A stretch of DNA of 64,000 nucleotides from Oreocharis arfaki (Eukaryota; Chordata; Aves; Passeriformes; Paramythiidae): NCBI GenBank assembly GCA_013398015.1, contig VZRR01003267.1, forward strand, positions 240,794 to 304,793, written 5' to 3'. Under the pieces are notes generated by a model. The model ran no database searches. It was not told the origin of the DNA and saw only the letters and a program-made list of their open reading frames with translations. The translations under genes and the position numbers were made by a program. This document shows, in pieces, positions 13,547-24,967 of the stretch; position 1 is the stretch's first letter, and every line of letters starts with the position of its first letter.

Positions 13547-14563
13547 ATGACTTCTCACAACATGACATGGATCAGCTACCCAAGCAAGAGCCAGCCTTTC
13601 ACTTCCCAAGAAGAAATTGAAGCCTTCATAGCTTCCCAAAACATCTTATCCAGACTTATGCACTGTTACATTGCCTTTTTTGTACCCACTGGATTAACAG
13701 CTGGCATATGTATTTTGATCATTTTCATAAAGAATTATTTGCAGAACAGAAGACAAAGCTTGGACTTACTTCTTCTACACTTCACCATCAGCAATATCAT
13801 AATGATTTTTTTATCCTTTACTGTCATCACCAGACCTGACTATTTAACAGCAACCCACCTTGCCTGTAGCGTACTGTCTTTTTTTTTCAACTTTGGTTAT
13901 TTCAATTCCCAGTACGGTTTCATTTTGACACTTCTGACCCTATTACTGGAGAGATTTCCACCAGGAACTGCTCTCAGCAAAGCCACCCAAAGACCCATCC
14001 TGTGCATTGGGCTTGTACTCGCATCCACGTTCTGTTTGTCCCTGACGGAGGCAGTGCTGGTCGGCACCGATAATTATCAGCTGGAAGCACGCTGCCAGCT
14101 GGATCCACTGTTTGCGTGGCCTGAATACGAGATTGTTAAATTCACCTTTGGGTTTGCAATCCCATCACTACTCCAGATTCTCTGTTTTGCAGTTCTCTTG
14201 GCTAAAAAAGCACCTGCTGGAGCTCCAGCCCTGCAGCAGCACATCCGCACCTACCCCGCCGTGTACGCGACCAGCGCGACAATGTTTATTTGCCGCCTCT
14301 TTTATAACGTCATGGTTCTCTTCAGGACGACGCTGAAACTACAGAGGAGCATTGGAACTGCAAGGAATGAGTTTGTGATGAACATTGCAGAAATAGTGCT
14401 GTTCTGTGAGAGCTGTGCTAGTTTGGTTGTTGTGCTTTGTTTTCATAAACCGTGCAAGGATGAAGTAGTTAAAGTCATACAAAGGTGCCGAAGGACGACC
14501 AGTGCCAACAATCACCTCGAAATATCAGAAACAGCCACGACCCACCAAAGTGGCTCTCAGTAA
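13547..14563 (+). CDS. Unrecognised divergent seven-transmembrane receptor-like protein
   Basis: 338 residues in one exon. The frame stays open upstream to a GTG at 13,535, but the first ATG is at 13,547 with A at -3. Seven hydrophobic segments lie at about 41-62, 72-94, 104-134, 150-172, 196-219, 237-260 and 277-299. There is one N-glycosylation sequon (N5-M-T). C107 before TM3 and C183 in the second outer loop could form the usual disulfide. TM5 carries the expected proline (P206). E135-R136-F137 resembles the E/DRY motif but lies 29 residues after C107 instead of about 25. The TM1 GN, TM2 LxxxD, TM4 tryptophan, TM6 CWxP and TM7 NPxxY motifs are absent. The tail is basic and then rich in Ser/Thr (about 313-338). 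It lies antisense inside C7orf50, where mammals have GPR146, but lacks GPR146's DHYIERALP-like segment. Coding status is very likely; ligand and signalling are unknown. Confidence 0.85.
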   Translation: MTSHNMTWISYPSKSQPFTSQEEIEAFIASQNILSRLMHCYIAFFVPTGLTAGICILIIFIKNYLQNRRQSLDLLLLHFTISNIIMIFLSFTVITRPDYLTATHLACSVLSFFFNFGYFNSQYGFILTLLTLLLERFPPGTALSKATQRPILCIGLVLASTFCLSLTEAVLVGTDNYQLEARCQLDPLFAWPEYEIVKFTFGFAIPSLLQILCFAVLLAKKAPAGAPALQQHIRTYPAVYATSATMFICRLFYNVMVLFRTTLKLQRSIGTARNEFVMNIAEIVLFCESCASLVVVLCFHKPCKDEVVKVIQRCRRTTSANNHLEISETATTHQSGSQ

Positions 14564-17500
14564 TAGCTGCTGTTCTAAACAACTGTTAATCCACTTCGCT
14601 TTTCAGCTTGTGGGTTTTGGTTTGGTTTTTCACTTCTTCAAAAAAAGGGCAATTGTTCCTTCTTTAGAACCCAAACTTGGCCAATGTGACAGCTAGCAGT
14701 ACTGGAAGAAAAAAGATGGTCAGTTCTAGCACTTACAGTGACCTATGAGAAAGCATCCAGGGTCTGGGGCTGTTTGGGGTTTTTTTCACATATACATATA
14801 TATTTAAATCATCTATTTTTCTGCAAGCATTGCTTCAAAGTCAGGTAGAAAGATGAGTACTGTTGCCATAGAACTGTGCTTCTGCAATAATATCAATGCC
14901 CTAGCAAAGCTGCAAACTAAAATGTGGCAGAAAGCAACTTTGAACAAAGGTCAAAATCCACAGTCAGAGCATTTTCTCAGGTGTGCCTCCTCCTTTGACT
15001 TCTTAACCTACAAACTACTTATTTTTATAACACTGGTATATAACTGGTGTATATAATTCCAGTAGCAGCAGCAGAGAAGGTTTTGCCTGAATTCCTTTGC
15101 CAAAAAAAAAAAAAAAAAAGAAATCAAATTAATGGAAACACAGGTCTATAAAGGAAAGCTTTGGGTCCTTTGTGAGGCACTGAACTGGAAAGATCAACAG
15201 GATGGCTAATTAAAACTTTGTGCAAGAATGAAAGCTTTTTGTTAATGTACTCTCAGCTTCCACTTTGCATTTAGACTTACAGCAATTATTGATTTAAGCC
15301 CATTCTTGATGAGCTCATTCAGAAGTATGAAGTCGTTGGAAGAGTCACATTCAGTAATCCACCAACTGGAAAACAGAGAAAAGCCAGCCCAGAACAGGAG
15401 AACCAAAGTGTGGTTTTAAGAATGCAAACAAAACCCAAGCCCCAGTTCCTAACTGGAATCAAGGCTCTGCTAGAGACAAGATAGAAGCATCATACATTTA
15501 GATGAGAGTTGATGGGTAAACGGTGCAAAAAGAGGAAAAAATCAGAACTAGAATAAAACAGCTGTGGTGCAGGAGTCTGGATGAAGCCCTGCAGGATCAG
15601 TAGGTGATGCAGGCTGAGGCGTAGGCGTAAAGCTGTAAATGCTTGCTTTGAGCACATTGTTACTGCCACCAAATCTGGCCAGGAGCCACCTCAGGCATTT
15701 GCCTTTATCTTTTCCTCTCACAAAGGTGGAGAGAACGGAAACAGGAAAAGCACAAAATTGTACTAAAACTTGGATAATGACGTAGGCTTAGATTGCAAAG
15801 TTATAAAAATACAGTGCTGTGATGAGGAAGGCTCAAGTAACTTGTAGAGTTCTGAGAAAAGCTGTTTTGATGCTTAAATCTATGCCTTTGTATGAAACCC
15901 CGGTGCTAACAAGAACTGAGAGGGATTTTTTGCAGTTGTATGCTTTGAAAGAGCCTCCTGATGGGGTCCAGATTTGTGTGCAGAGCTGGTGTAAACCAGC
16001 ATGGGCTGCATAAGAGAGAAAAGCAGGAACTGATTGATCAAGATGAACACCTTCCACAAGACAACAGCTGAGTGCAGAAATGGAAGAATAATAATAATAT
16101 ACAATATAGATCTAGTATCTAGAGATGTGGATGTAGTCTTGGGCAGCCAAATCCTGGCATGTATGGACCATGACTGTGTCACACGCAAATGAAGGGCAAT
16201 ATGCAGTCCCACTATGACTGTAAGGACCAACATTTCTGCAAGATGTAAAAATCAGCTGGTGAGATGTCTGCATCTCATTGTGTCAGCCTGTTCCCCTGTT
16301 CAATTTTGTTCTGCTGCCAGCACGAACAGATGGGTAATTAAAGAACTCTACATATAAACAGATCATTATAGGACGTGGTCAGAAAGGAAGTACGTAGATA
16401 AGAATCATCTCTTTGAACACAAGAGCCAATTTCATACTTGTGAAAGGAATTCTCAGATGGCATCAGAGGTTTTGTTTTGCACCTGAGAAGAGGGAGATTA
16501 AACAACACAGACCAAAGATCAGCCTTGCAGAAAGAAGTTTGAAGAGATGAGTTTTAAGAGCTGTACATCAGTGAAAAAGCTGACAGACTGAAAGAATATG
16601 TCACAAGATGCAAGCTGTTTATCCCAGCTCAGAGAGAGTTTCAGCTGCACTGTGGATAAGGAGGATATTTTGTAGTATGGGAATTACGTGTGAATGATTC
16701 TACTTTATTTACAGCTTCCATACCTTTTATATTTAAAGATGAAAGAATAAATATCGCGTTGTTTCTGAGTCCTGAGTTACTGTGAAAGGTCCCTACAAGA
16801 AAAAGGAGTCAGTAAAAGTTGTCTGGGACCTGGAAAGTGGCCTGATGGTGAGTGAATCCCAGTAAGACACCAGTGAGGAGCCACAGGGTTGAGCAGGAGT
16901 GCAAGGTTGAGCAGGGCAGGAAGGTGCTCCATGAGACTCTCTCAGCAAGGTACACAGCGAGAGCAGAGCCACAGCCAAGTGTCTCCGACAACAAAACCTG
17001 CAGGGACCTACTGTCAGATCCAGGGTCTGAGAGTGAGTGCACCTTGTCAGAATGAGCTGCTGTGTGTGAGCCTGGGAGCACTCCTGGGTAAAGCTCCTGG
17101 CTGCCATCTGTGAGACGTGAGTACTGTGCTCTTCTCCCTGTCCACACGGAAAAAACCTGAGTATTTTCTGGATGGCTGCTTGTAGCGCCACAAGGAAATC
17201 TGTCTGCACAGCGAAAAGACTTTGCAACTGAATAGGTGAAAACAAAGGTAAATAGGAGGGCAGAGGTTGAAAACTGCAAAGCAATAATTGAAATAGTTAT
17301 GAGTATAAATTTTAGCAACACAGAAACGTTTTCACAGAATTATTCTTGATAAAGTCAGAGCTTACATTAAAGTTTAGGACAATGAACATGTGGTCCTAGA
17401 TAAAATCTACTTGCATCCAGCTAGAATATGAGAGCAAACACCCCTATGTGCAGCAGGGAAGGAACAAAAAGAGTCTCCCAAAATCCTTCTAATATAGTCT

Positions 17501-18404
17501 GATATGAGGGAGAAAAGAGCAGCTTTAGCTAAGATTAAAAGTAATATTTTAAAATAATTAATAATCTGAAGTGTATTTTTAAGAACAAAATAAAATCTCC
17601 ACGCTCTGAGACTTTTTTTCCCTTATGCAAGACGCAGCAGCTCAGTTGAACACTTACTTCTCCCAGGCTTTACCCAGTTTTGAACAGTATGTTCCAGAAG
17701 AAATACAGCATATATTTTTATAGGCAGGCTGTCAAAATTAACTGAAGGGATATACTGGAAAGTTCAAAGAAGAATATTTTACTTCTGTACTGGTAATATT
17801 TGTATCTATCCACAACTTTGGTCTGCATTTGAAAAAAAAAAATGCTTTGTTCAGTAGAAGAAGAGAAATGATCAGGCTGCTGAAGTTAAAGCATGAATTT
17901 CTGAGTTGGTAACATGTTTTAGAAAAGAACATGTAGATACTCAGGACTCATCACTTCTGAACCAGCTGGCTCAAACTTGATCTGATCCCATGGCAAACAA
18001 CATTTGAGCTAGAGACTGGCTGTGCACACTTGAATCACAACTCGAGCTGCTACATTCCCAAATGTACTTCTAAGCCTGCCCTTAGTTACATTCTGATATT
18101 AAACTTACAGACACTGAAAGGGCACCAGAATTATTTTTCTTGATTTTGAAGTAGCTGCAGAACATTTGGGGTGGGGTGAAAGCTCAAGCAATTCGGCCAA
18201 AAGAAGTACTCTATCTAATGTGTCCACCATGTATGTTGCACAACAAATAAATTCACTAATGGATAGAATGAAAGAATTCCTTTCACTTCCATGGTCTAAA
18301 AGTGTCCAGCAAAGCACTGCCAGACTCAGCTACTAAAATAAAAATGATGGATGTTTTGCAAAAAAAAAATTTAAATAGCATTTGAATAGAGCCTGAAATC
18401 CTAT
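14564..18404 (-). other. C7orf50 intron between the 7TM gene and a CR1 fragment
   Basis: No coding gene seen. The first several hundred bases are presumably the 3' untranslated region of the 7TM gene; an ATTAAA lies near 15,206 but no end can be assigned. An A-run lies near 15,101-15,119. The part from about 15,818 to 17,300 may be retroelement-derived (see separate entry). Two overlapping minus-strand open frames at 16,793-17,321 occupy different frames of the same DNA and show no known domain. Confidence 0.5.
15818..16798 (+). mobile_element. Possible solo LTR or LTR-element remnant
   Basis: The block begins TGTGATGAGG and ends CCCTACA, the TG...CA pattern of LTRs. It has a TATA-like stretch near 16,350, an AATAAA at about 16,747, and then a short terminal segment. 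Downstream sequence to about 17,300 is GC-richer than the intron and could be element leader. I could not identify a target-site duplication, a primer-binding site or any gag/pol remnant, so this is a weak structural call. Confidence 0.25.
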
Positions 18405-18520
18405 GTGGGGCTTTGAGCAATCTGGTTTAGTGGAAGGTGTCCCTGCTCATGACAGAGGGCTTGGATCTAGATGGTCTTTAAGATCCCTTCCAACCCAAAC
18501 CCTTCTAGGATTCTGTGATC
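18405..18520 (+). mobile_element. CR1 LINE 3' end, 5'-truncated
   Basis: Matches the well-known avian CR1 3' tail: a 'ggctttgagcaa.ctggt' stretch, then 'ggaaggtgtccctgc', then 'atggtctttaagatccctt' and 'ccaacccaaaccc', ending in the ATTCTGTG octamer typical of CR1 termini. Severe 5' truncation is normal for this family. Plus orientation, inside the C7orf50 intron. Confidence 0.9.
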
Positions 18521-21500
18521 TTTCACTTGACAACATTTTGCGGCCCTGTTTAGTAAAATTTTTAGATTATCCCTCAAGAGTTTTGCAATATATGCTCTAA
18601 GAAAAATAAAAAGGTTTTACCAGAATAGTTTGAATGGGTTTGAATGGGTGTTGCCCCTGCAAAATGAAAAGGCTGAACTTTAAAAAATTATTTTTAGTAA
18701 GAAAAATGCATTCTCAGAATTATTGGCAACTGAAAAGCCTAAATACACAAAAACCACTCCATCCAAGGCTTTCTGCAGGCACAGAAACACAACTAATTCC
18801 AGTTCAAACTAAGTTTGATTATTTGCAGGAAAGATTATTTGCTACTGAGGCTGGACAGGATAAAGTATGAGGGTGCTCCAGAGCAGGGTAATGGATGCTG
18901 ATGTCATTCAGTGGTTAAAAAAGGTGAGAGAGAATTTGGACATCAGTCTTCTTGCAAAACCTCATGAACAGCACAACTGCATCTGCATTTCCTCTAGAGA
19001 CAGTTCCAGTAGAGATTCTTATACAAATCTTATTTCTTCTGCAAATGGCTATATAACAGTGTAAGCATTCCAACACGATTTTAATTTCTGCTTCCTTCCC
19101 CTTCCATGCAATAAAGTACCTTGTTTTCAGCTTTCTATGCCCTTGCCCTGATCTAATCGCTCCAGGACTCAACAGCTTCATAACCCAAAACACTTCCACA
19201 CTCTGACAGAATCCAAGTCTCTTGCATCCTAGAGGGCTTTTCCTGCCTTTCCAGCTGGAGGGGCTGCCACAGTGCTGGCACAAGAGCTGTGATGCATCAG
19301 ACCTCTCTCAGCGTTGTTCTCTCCCATACTCACACCTCCCACTTTCTTCCTCCTCAGCTGCCACCTTTCAGCAGCACAGTACCAGGCACATATGTTGAAG
19401 TCTGCTAAATGACACAGAATACTTTCTACTGTGCCCCACATTCAGCCTCTTGGTGCACTGAAGTACAATCACAACCACACCAGCGCTTCTGAAAGACTCC
19501 CTGGTGTTAGACATGTTTACTGAGAGATTTACGGTGTTTTTACACATTGACTGCTGCATAAAAATAAACCAGAGAAATTCAGAATGCTGGATTATTGGGG
19601 GCTGACATTGTACAAATGCTACTGCACCAGTTGCTTTCACACATGTCCCCAGCAACGACCACAATAAAGTAAGGCAGGTGGAACTTTAACACTCAATACT
19701 GTCACAACTGTGACCACAGATCATTAAGGCAGCCACTGTAAAGTCCTGTGGAATACCTGCAACCGGCAGGGAAAGAGCAAGAGTACAACGTTCAGCAGCT
19801 GCTAAAATTACTTTGAAGCATTTTATGGAATATGGAAATGACAAACAGTGAGATTAAGATGGATTAATCAGTAACAATAACCTGACTGCATAAACAAGGG
19901 CATGAAAACCCTGTGATCTGTTTTAGGAAACAGGATTCAGAGGAGTCGCACGATCATCTCATAAAATATTTAGTGAAATACAGAACTTATTAATTACAAT
20001 ATAATAATACGATATACAAAATTATCATAATACTAGATATGACCTCTTATGCTTCATAGTTCTTCTCACACAGAAAACAGCTACTTCACGGGTCTTTCAA
20101 AAGAGAATTTCCTAACAACTCTGGAAGTATGGAAAAGTGACATATTTCTTACCGTGAATTCAAACAAGAAAATTAGCATCGAGAATTACACATTTTATAA
20201 GCAAATCGGGTGATATTCACAGCTAGACAAGCAAGAGCAGACAGACCAGCTGATTATCAAATCCAGGTCCCCAAAATAACACATAACTGACACCCAGAAG
20301 TGAACATTATACATGAAGAAAATTTAAAAATCCTTCAGGCCCTTGCAAGAGCAGTGGAAGCTCCGAAGGACAGAACGAAGTACAGCAAAACCACATGATC
20401 AACAAACAACAATAAAGACTCTTTTTAGTCCTGTTCTTTTATGACAGCAAAAAATTAAGACCTTCAAAGCTGGCATCACAAGATTTTTCTAACATTAACA
20501 TTATTTCAGTCCTACAATGCAATCGTATTTGCGCACTTCTCAAAGCAAAACCCTTTAGGCTCTGTCCTCACCATCCTGTGTTAAAACACTGCATTCCACA
20601 CACAGTGGAAAACTTCTGTTCAGAGAAACTTTACCAGCACCAATCTGCACAAACAGTCTTTTGATCTAAATAATAACCGATTCCAAAACTATTTGGGAAG
20701 AGCCATCATGCAAGAACATCTTAAAAAAAGACTTTTTCAGTAACACTGCCAAAATCCTCCATTCCTGTACACAGCATGTTAGAGAAAAACCAGCAAATCA
20801 CACACCTGCCTCAAAGAAGGCAAAGTGCTTCTGCTCCCAAAGCCACTCACGGAAAGAGCCTCTGCTTCACTTTTCTACAGATGAGGTCCCTTGTAATCTA
20901 AAAATATCTGACCACTGTGATTGGTGTCGTACAGCTATTATAATGACATGTTAATTGCTTACTCCACACTTCTGAAACTGTCACATTGTCCTCCTGAAGT
21001 CCTAAATGCTGGGATCCCATTCATCTTACTCCAGCAGCAGCAGAATGCTGCCTCCATGGACACCTAACGTTCAGGTGTCACATCAACATAATCACAGAAA
21101 GCAACTTCCACAAATAAAATATTGCTCTTTTCTGAGCAAGGTTTGACTTTCTTCCCCTTCCAAGAATTTTGGCCACCAGTAGGTGGTGTTACTGGAAATG
21201 TCGAGTAGTTTTTTTTTTTTACTCCCTGCAGATGAAATGCAAAACTCCACCTGCAACACTGGTGGTTTAATGCAAAACTGAGGCTCCTCATTCTCTGTGG
21301 AGTAAGGTTATTTCATCCATGTGATTTTGAGCTGAGCCATTCTAAGAAGTAAGAGAATGACAACATACACCTGAAAATTTAAATACAAACAGGCAAAATG
21401 GGATCGACTTGAAGGTAGGAAAACTGAAATTTATCTCGGCAGTTTAGCAAATGACCCTTCTCAGATGCTTGATGTCTTCAATCAAGTATTTCCTTTTAGA

Positions 21501-23882
21501 TTGCCCAGAGGCTTTTAAAAAACTGCACAAATAACAGTAATAATTGCTTTATATCTATATAAAACATGCTTCATTGCAACTTGCAAATAAATCTCTTAAT
21601 GATTGATCAGCTGAGCTCTAGCTTTGAATGGACTATAAAACTTAAAAAAACACCAGAGGCAGAAAGGACGATGCAATGAACATCAGGCAAAATAAAACTG
21701 ACAAATACGAGAGAGGAGACGCTTGAGTAGCTCTAGCAAAAAAGAAACCAGCAGAAACAGGGTTAATTCTAGCCTTATAAGGCTGTTCAGCAGCACTTCA
21801 ACTGCACACAAATTAGAACAAGCCTGGGAATCTATAAAGCTTGTTTTATTGCCAAGGGCATGCGGCAAGATCTGCATTTTGCTCTTGTAAACTATCCTTT
21901 ATTTAATACATTTTAAAGCAGAATAGACTTCTACATGATTTTTGGTTTTGCTGCTGAATCATCAACAGGTGGCACCCACTGCAGCTCTGCACACCTAAAT
22001 GCAAGTTTTCACCGAGAGGACAGTGGAAGTTGGCACATCCATTACGTGTGCACCCAGCAAGGACCAGGCTGCTGTTGTCTGGAGGAAAATCAGCTCTGGA
22101 GAAATGGAATTAAGGTAAAATAAAGTGTTTCACAGTACATAGTTACCTGTAATGCTTTTGATTGCTTGGCTTTTGGATGCCTTTCAGATGTAATTAAAAT
22201 CTGACCACAGACTGACCCTTTAAAATCAATTGCTCAGGCTGTTAACTTATCTTTTATTGTATTTAAATCTGTTTTATTGCCTTATTCACAAATAAAAGGA
22301 TCTTACATAAAGACAACAGTTTATGTCTGACTTCCATAGCTGCTTGGAACAAACACCGAACCCTCTTCTAATGAGTGTAATTTCATATGGATATTTTAGC
22401 ATGAAGATTTACACTATGAAAATGATTCAAAACACAGCAACAGGTACTGGGAACTCACACCTGTTTCATTAAGAAATAGAAGCCCTGGTACCCATCTATT
22501 TAAATATCTGTAGCTCTTTCTGATTACTTGAATACATTTAAGCAAACTCAGAGCTATGTATTTCTGACTAAAAATATTCTAACACTCCTCCTCCACTAGT
22601 GGTCTGCTCTTTCCTCCCCCGGACTGTACACTGGCAGGATTTAAGTCATTAAAATGTGAAAATACGCATGAATTTTACTAGCAAACAATTTTTTTCATAT
22701 GTTTTCATGTAAATAAAAATCAAGGGTTTGACAGATGAAGATCAAAGCAATTCAAAATATTTAAAACTTCACACAAAATATCCTGGTTTAAAATTTTCCT
22801 GCTGTCTTATTTGTTTGGGGTGTCTTTTGTTTGGCTCTTTCCCTTTTTTAAAATAAACTTCTCATAATGCCTCAAGTGCATAACATTCAACATTTAGAAG
22901 TAAACAAATCCGATAACTGGTATTTTCCATTACTACCCGGAAGTCAGTGAAACATAATAAATCACAACGGAAAACAAATCGAGTATAATAATGTTGGTGT
23001 AAATCAATATGCTGCTTGTATTACCTTCATTTCTAAAGTTTGCCTTTCCCTCCCACTGAAAGCAGCAGGGACCAACTGCTTTCTATCTCCGTTGCCTCCT
23101 CAGCCACAGACTCTGCTATTTATTAGCCTTACAAGCTGATAGAATACATGTATATCTTTATAATAAAAAAAAAAAGAAAATACAGTTTTTCTTTATTAGG
23201 CTAAACTCACTCACCTGATTTCTCTGTAATTCTGCATTTTCTAATACTGAACCCCTGCAGGGTACACACAATTTTGACAGACCTGCCCTCACGATGTATA
23301 ATCGTCTAGAACAAATTTAAATTCTTTGAAGTGAACCTTTGCATATATATTAGAACATGGTATTTCCTACAACCCCAGCTGTGATGTTGAGCTAGCAGAA
23401 GCTAATGGCACGTGGAACAGTGCTGGAATATGAGATTAATCGTTTTCCATTTGCAAATTGCAGGTCCAAGGATGTTCATTGATTATTAAAAGAAAACAAA
23501 TGGAGCTAAAATTCCACTGCCTTCCAGCTTGCATGAAGAAACACTGTTGATGAAAAGCTTTTATTAAAGAGACCCAAGTACCACCATGGTAAAAAGATTC
23601 CTACATGATCTTAAGGCATACAGGAACTGTAAATTCTCTCATTTGCAATGTATATAGTGTCCTGTAAAACAAATTAAGACATTTGCTATTTGTAGTATTA
23701 TATTCAGTCAGTTTTAAGTCTAATTAATCTGACTTCTAAAGTATCTTAATTTCCTATACCAAAGTCTGTATTTTTCTCAATTCCAATCAAAAATGCTTAC
23801 TAGGAATTCAGTTGAAAACAACCAAAAATCTGGTTTTTTTGGTATTGCCACCAACCTGTGAGTACTAATATCTTTTCTGCAG
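18521..23882 (-). other. C7orf50 intron upstream of GPER1; no gene seen
   Basis: AT-rich with no supportable coding sequence. The splice acceptor of a 5' noncoding intron of GPER1 (tcttttctgcag) ends at 23,882, so one or more untranslated GPER1 exons may lie in this stretch, but I cannot place them. Mammals carry the microRNA gene MIR339 in this part of the host gene. I did not find its mature sequence or complement here. Confidence 0.5.
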
Positions 23883-23893
23883 ATATTTTAACC

Positions 23894-24967
23894 ATGGAAA
23901 CTTATTCTGCCTCGATATCACCTGTTATATGTAACAGCACAACTTTTAACCTGAATGGATCCCATTTGTGTAACGAAAGCATATCCTCTAGATTAGATGA
24001 TAAATCAGAACACCAACAGTATGTTATCGGCCTTTTCTTATCATGCCTTTACACAATATTCCTTTTTCCTATCGGTTTCGTAGGGAACATTCTGATACTG
24101 GTTGTCAACATTAGCTTTCGGGAAAAAATGACAATTCCAGACCTTTACTTCATAAACCTGGCAGTGGCTGACCTCATTCTCGTGGCTGATTCTCTCATTG
24201 AGGTGTTTAATCTCGACGAGAAGTATTACGATATCACCATCATCTGTACCTTTATGTCTTTGTTCCTTCAGATCAACATGTATAGCAGCATTTTCTTTCT
24301 GACATGGATGAGTTTTGACAGATACCTAGCACTGGCCAAAGTAATGAGGTCCAACCTATTTCGCACTATGCAGCACGCCAGGCTGAGCTGTGGGCTCATA
24401 TGGATGGCGTCCATTTCGGCAGCTCTAGTCCCATTTACAGCCGTGCACTTACAACACACCGGAGAGGTCTATTTTTGTTTTGCAGATGTAAAAGAAATCC
24501 AGTGGCTAGAGATAACCCTGGGGTTTATTATCCCCTTTGTGATCATCGGTCTTTGTTACTCATTAATTGTCCGAGTCCTTATAAAAGCACACAAGCACAG
24601 GAGTCTCCGTCTGCGGCGACAGAAGGCTCTGCGCATGATTTTTGTTGTTGTCCTGGTTTTCTTTATCTGCTGGCTCCCTGAAAACGTCTTCATTAGCGTC
24701 CAACTTCTCCAGAGGAAAAGCGAGCCCGTCTCGTCGAACAGCCCATCCTTCAGGCACGATTATCCTTTAACAGGACATATTGTGAACCTGGCAGCTTTTT
24801 CTAATAGCTGCTTGAACCCCTTAATTTACAGTTTTCTGGGGGAAACCTTCAGAGACAAACTGCGACTGTACATTGAACAGAAAACAAAAATGTCAACACT
24901 GCATCGCTTCTGTCAGGCTGCCTTAACGTCTGTCATTCCTGACAGTAACGAGCAATCAGAAGTCTGA
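23894..24967 (+). CDS. GPER1: G protein-coupled estrogen receptor 1
   Basis: Class A seven-transmembrane receptor for estradiol, acting at the plasma membrane and inner membranes and coupling to Gs/cAMP and EGFR transactivation (established for the mammalian protein). This copy has 357 residues in one exon, against 375 in human. I chose the ATG at 23,894 because it sits in an ideal accATGg context, 11 bases after a splice acceptor ending at 23,882. The 12 codons before it start at a GTG and cross that acceptor. The N-terminus is divergent but has three glycosylation sequons (N14, N21, N27). From about residue 38 it is nearly identical to mammalian GPER1. N65 (TM1), D93 (TM2), C118, D142-R143-Y144, CWLPENV in TM6 and NPLIY in TM7 are intact. 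The tail ends SNEQSEV, shorter than the human tail. It lies antisense within the C7orf50 intron. ATTAAA at 25,200 is a possible polyadenylation signal. Confidence 0.98.
   Translation: METYSASISPVICNSTTFNLNGSHLCNESISSRLDDKSEHQQYVIGLFLSCLYTIFLFPIGFVGNILILVVNISFREKMTIPDLYFINLAVADLILVADSLIEVFNLDEKYYDITIICTFMSLFLQINMYSSIFFLTWMSFDRYLALAKVMRSNLFRTMQHARLSCGLIWMASISAALVPFTAVHLQHTGEVYFCFADVKEIQWLEITLGFIIPFVIIGLCYSLIVRVLIKAHKHRSLRLRRQKALRMIFVVVLVFFICWLPENVFISVQLLQRKSEPVSSNSPSFRHDYPLTGHIVNLAAFSNSCLNPLIYSFLGETFRDKLRLYIEQKTKMSTLHRFCQAALTSVIPDSNEQSEV

Noticed and set aside
16793..17321. Two overlapping minus-strand frames of 163 and 170 codons
   Set aside because: Both occupy the same DNA in different frames and neither shows a domain. 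Possibly element-derived but not supportable as genes.
14564..23882. MIR339 homologue expected from the mammalian host gene
   Set aside because: I looked for the mature sequence and its complement and did not find a match or a convincing hairpin.
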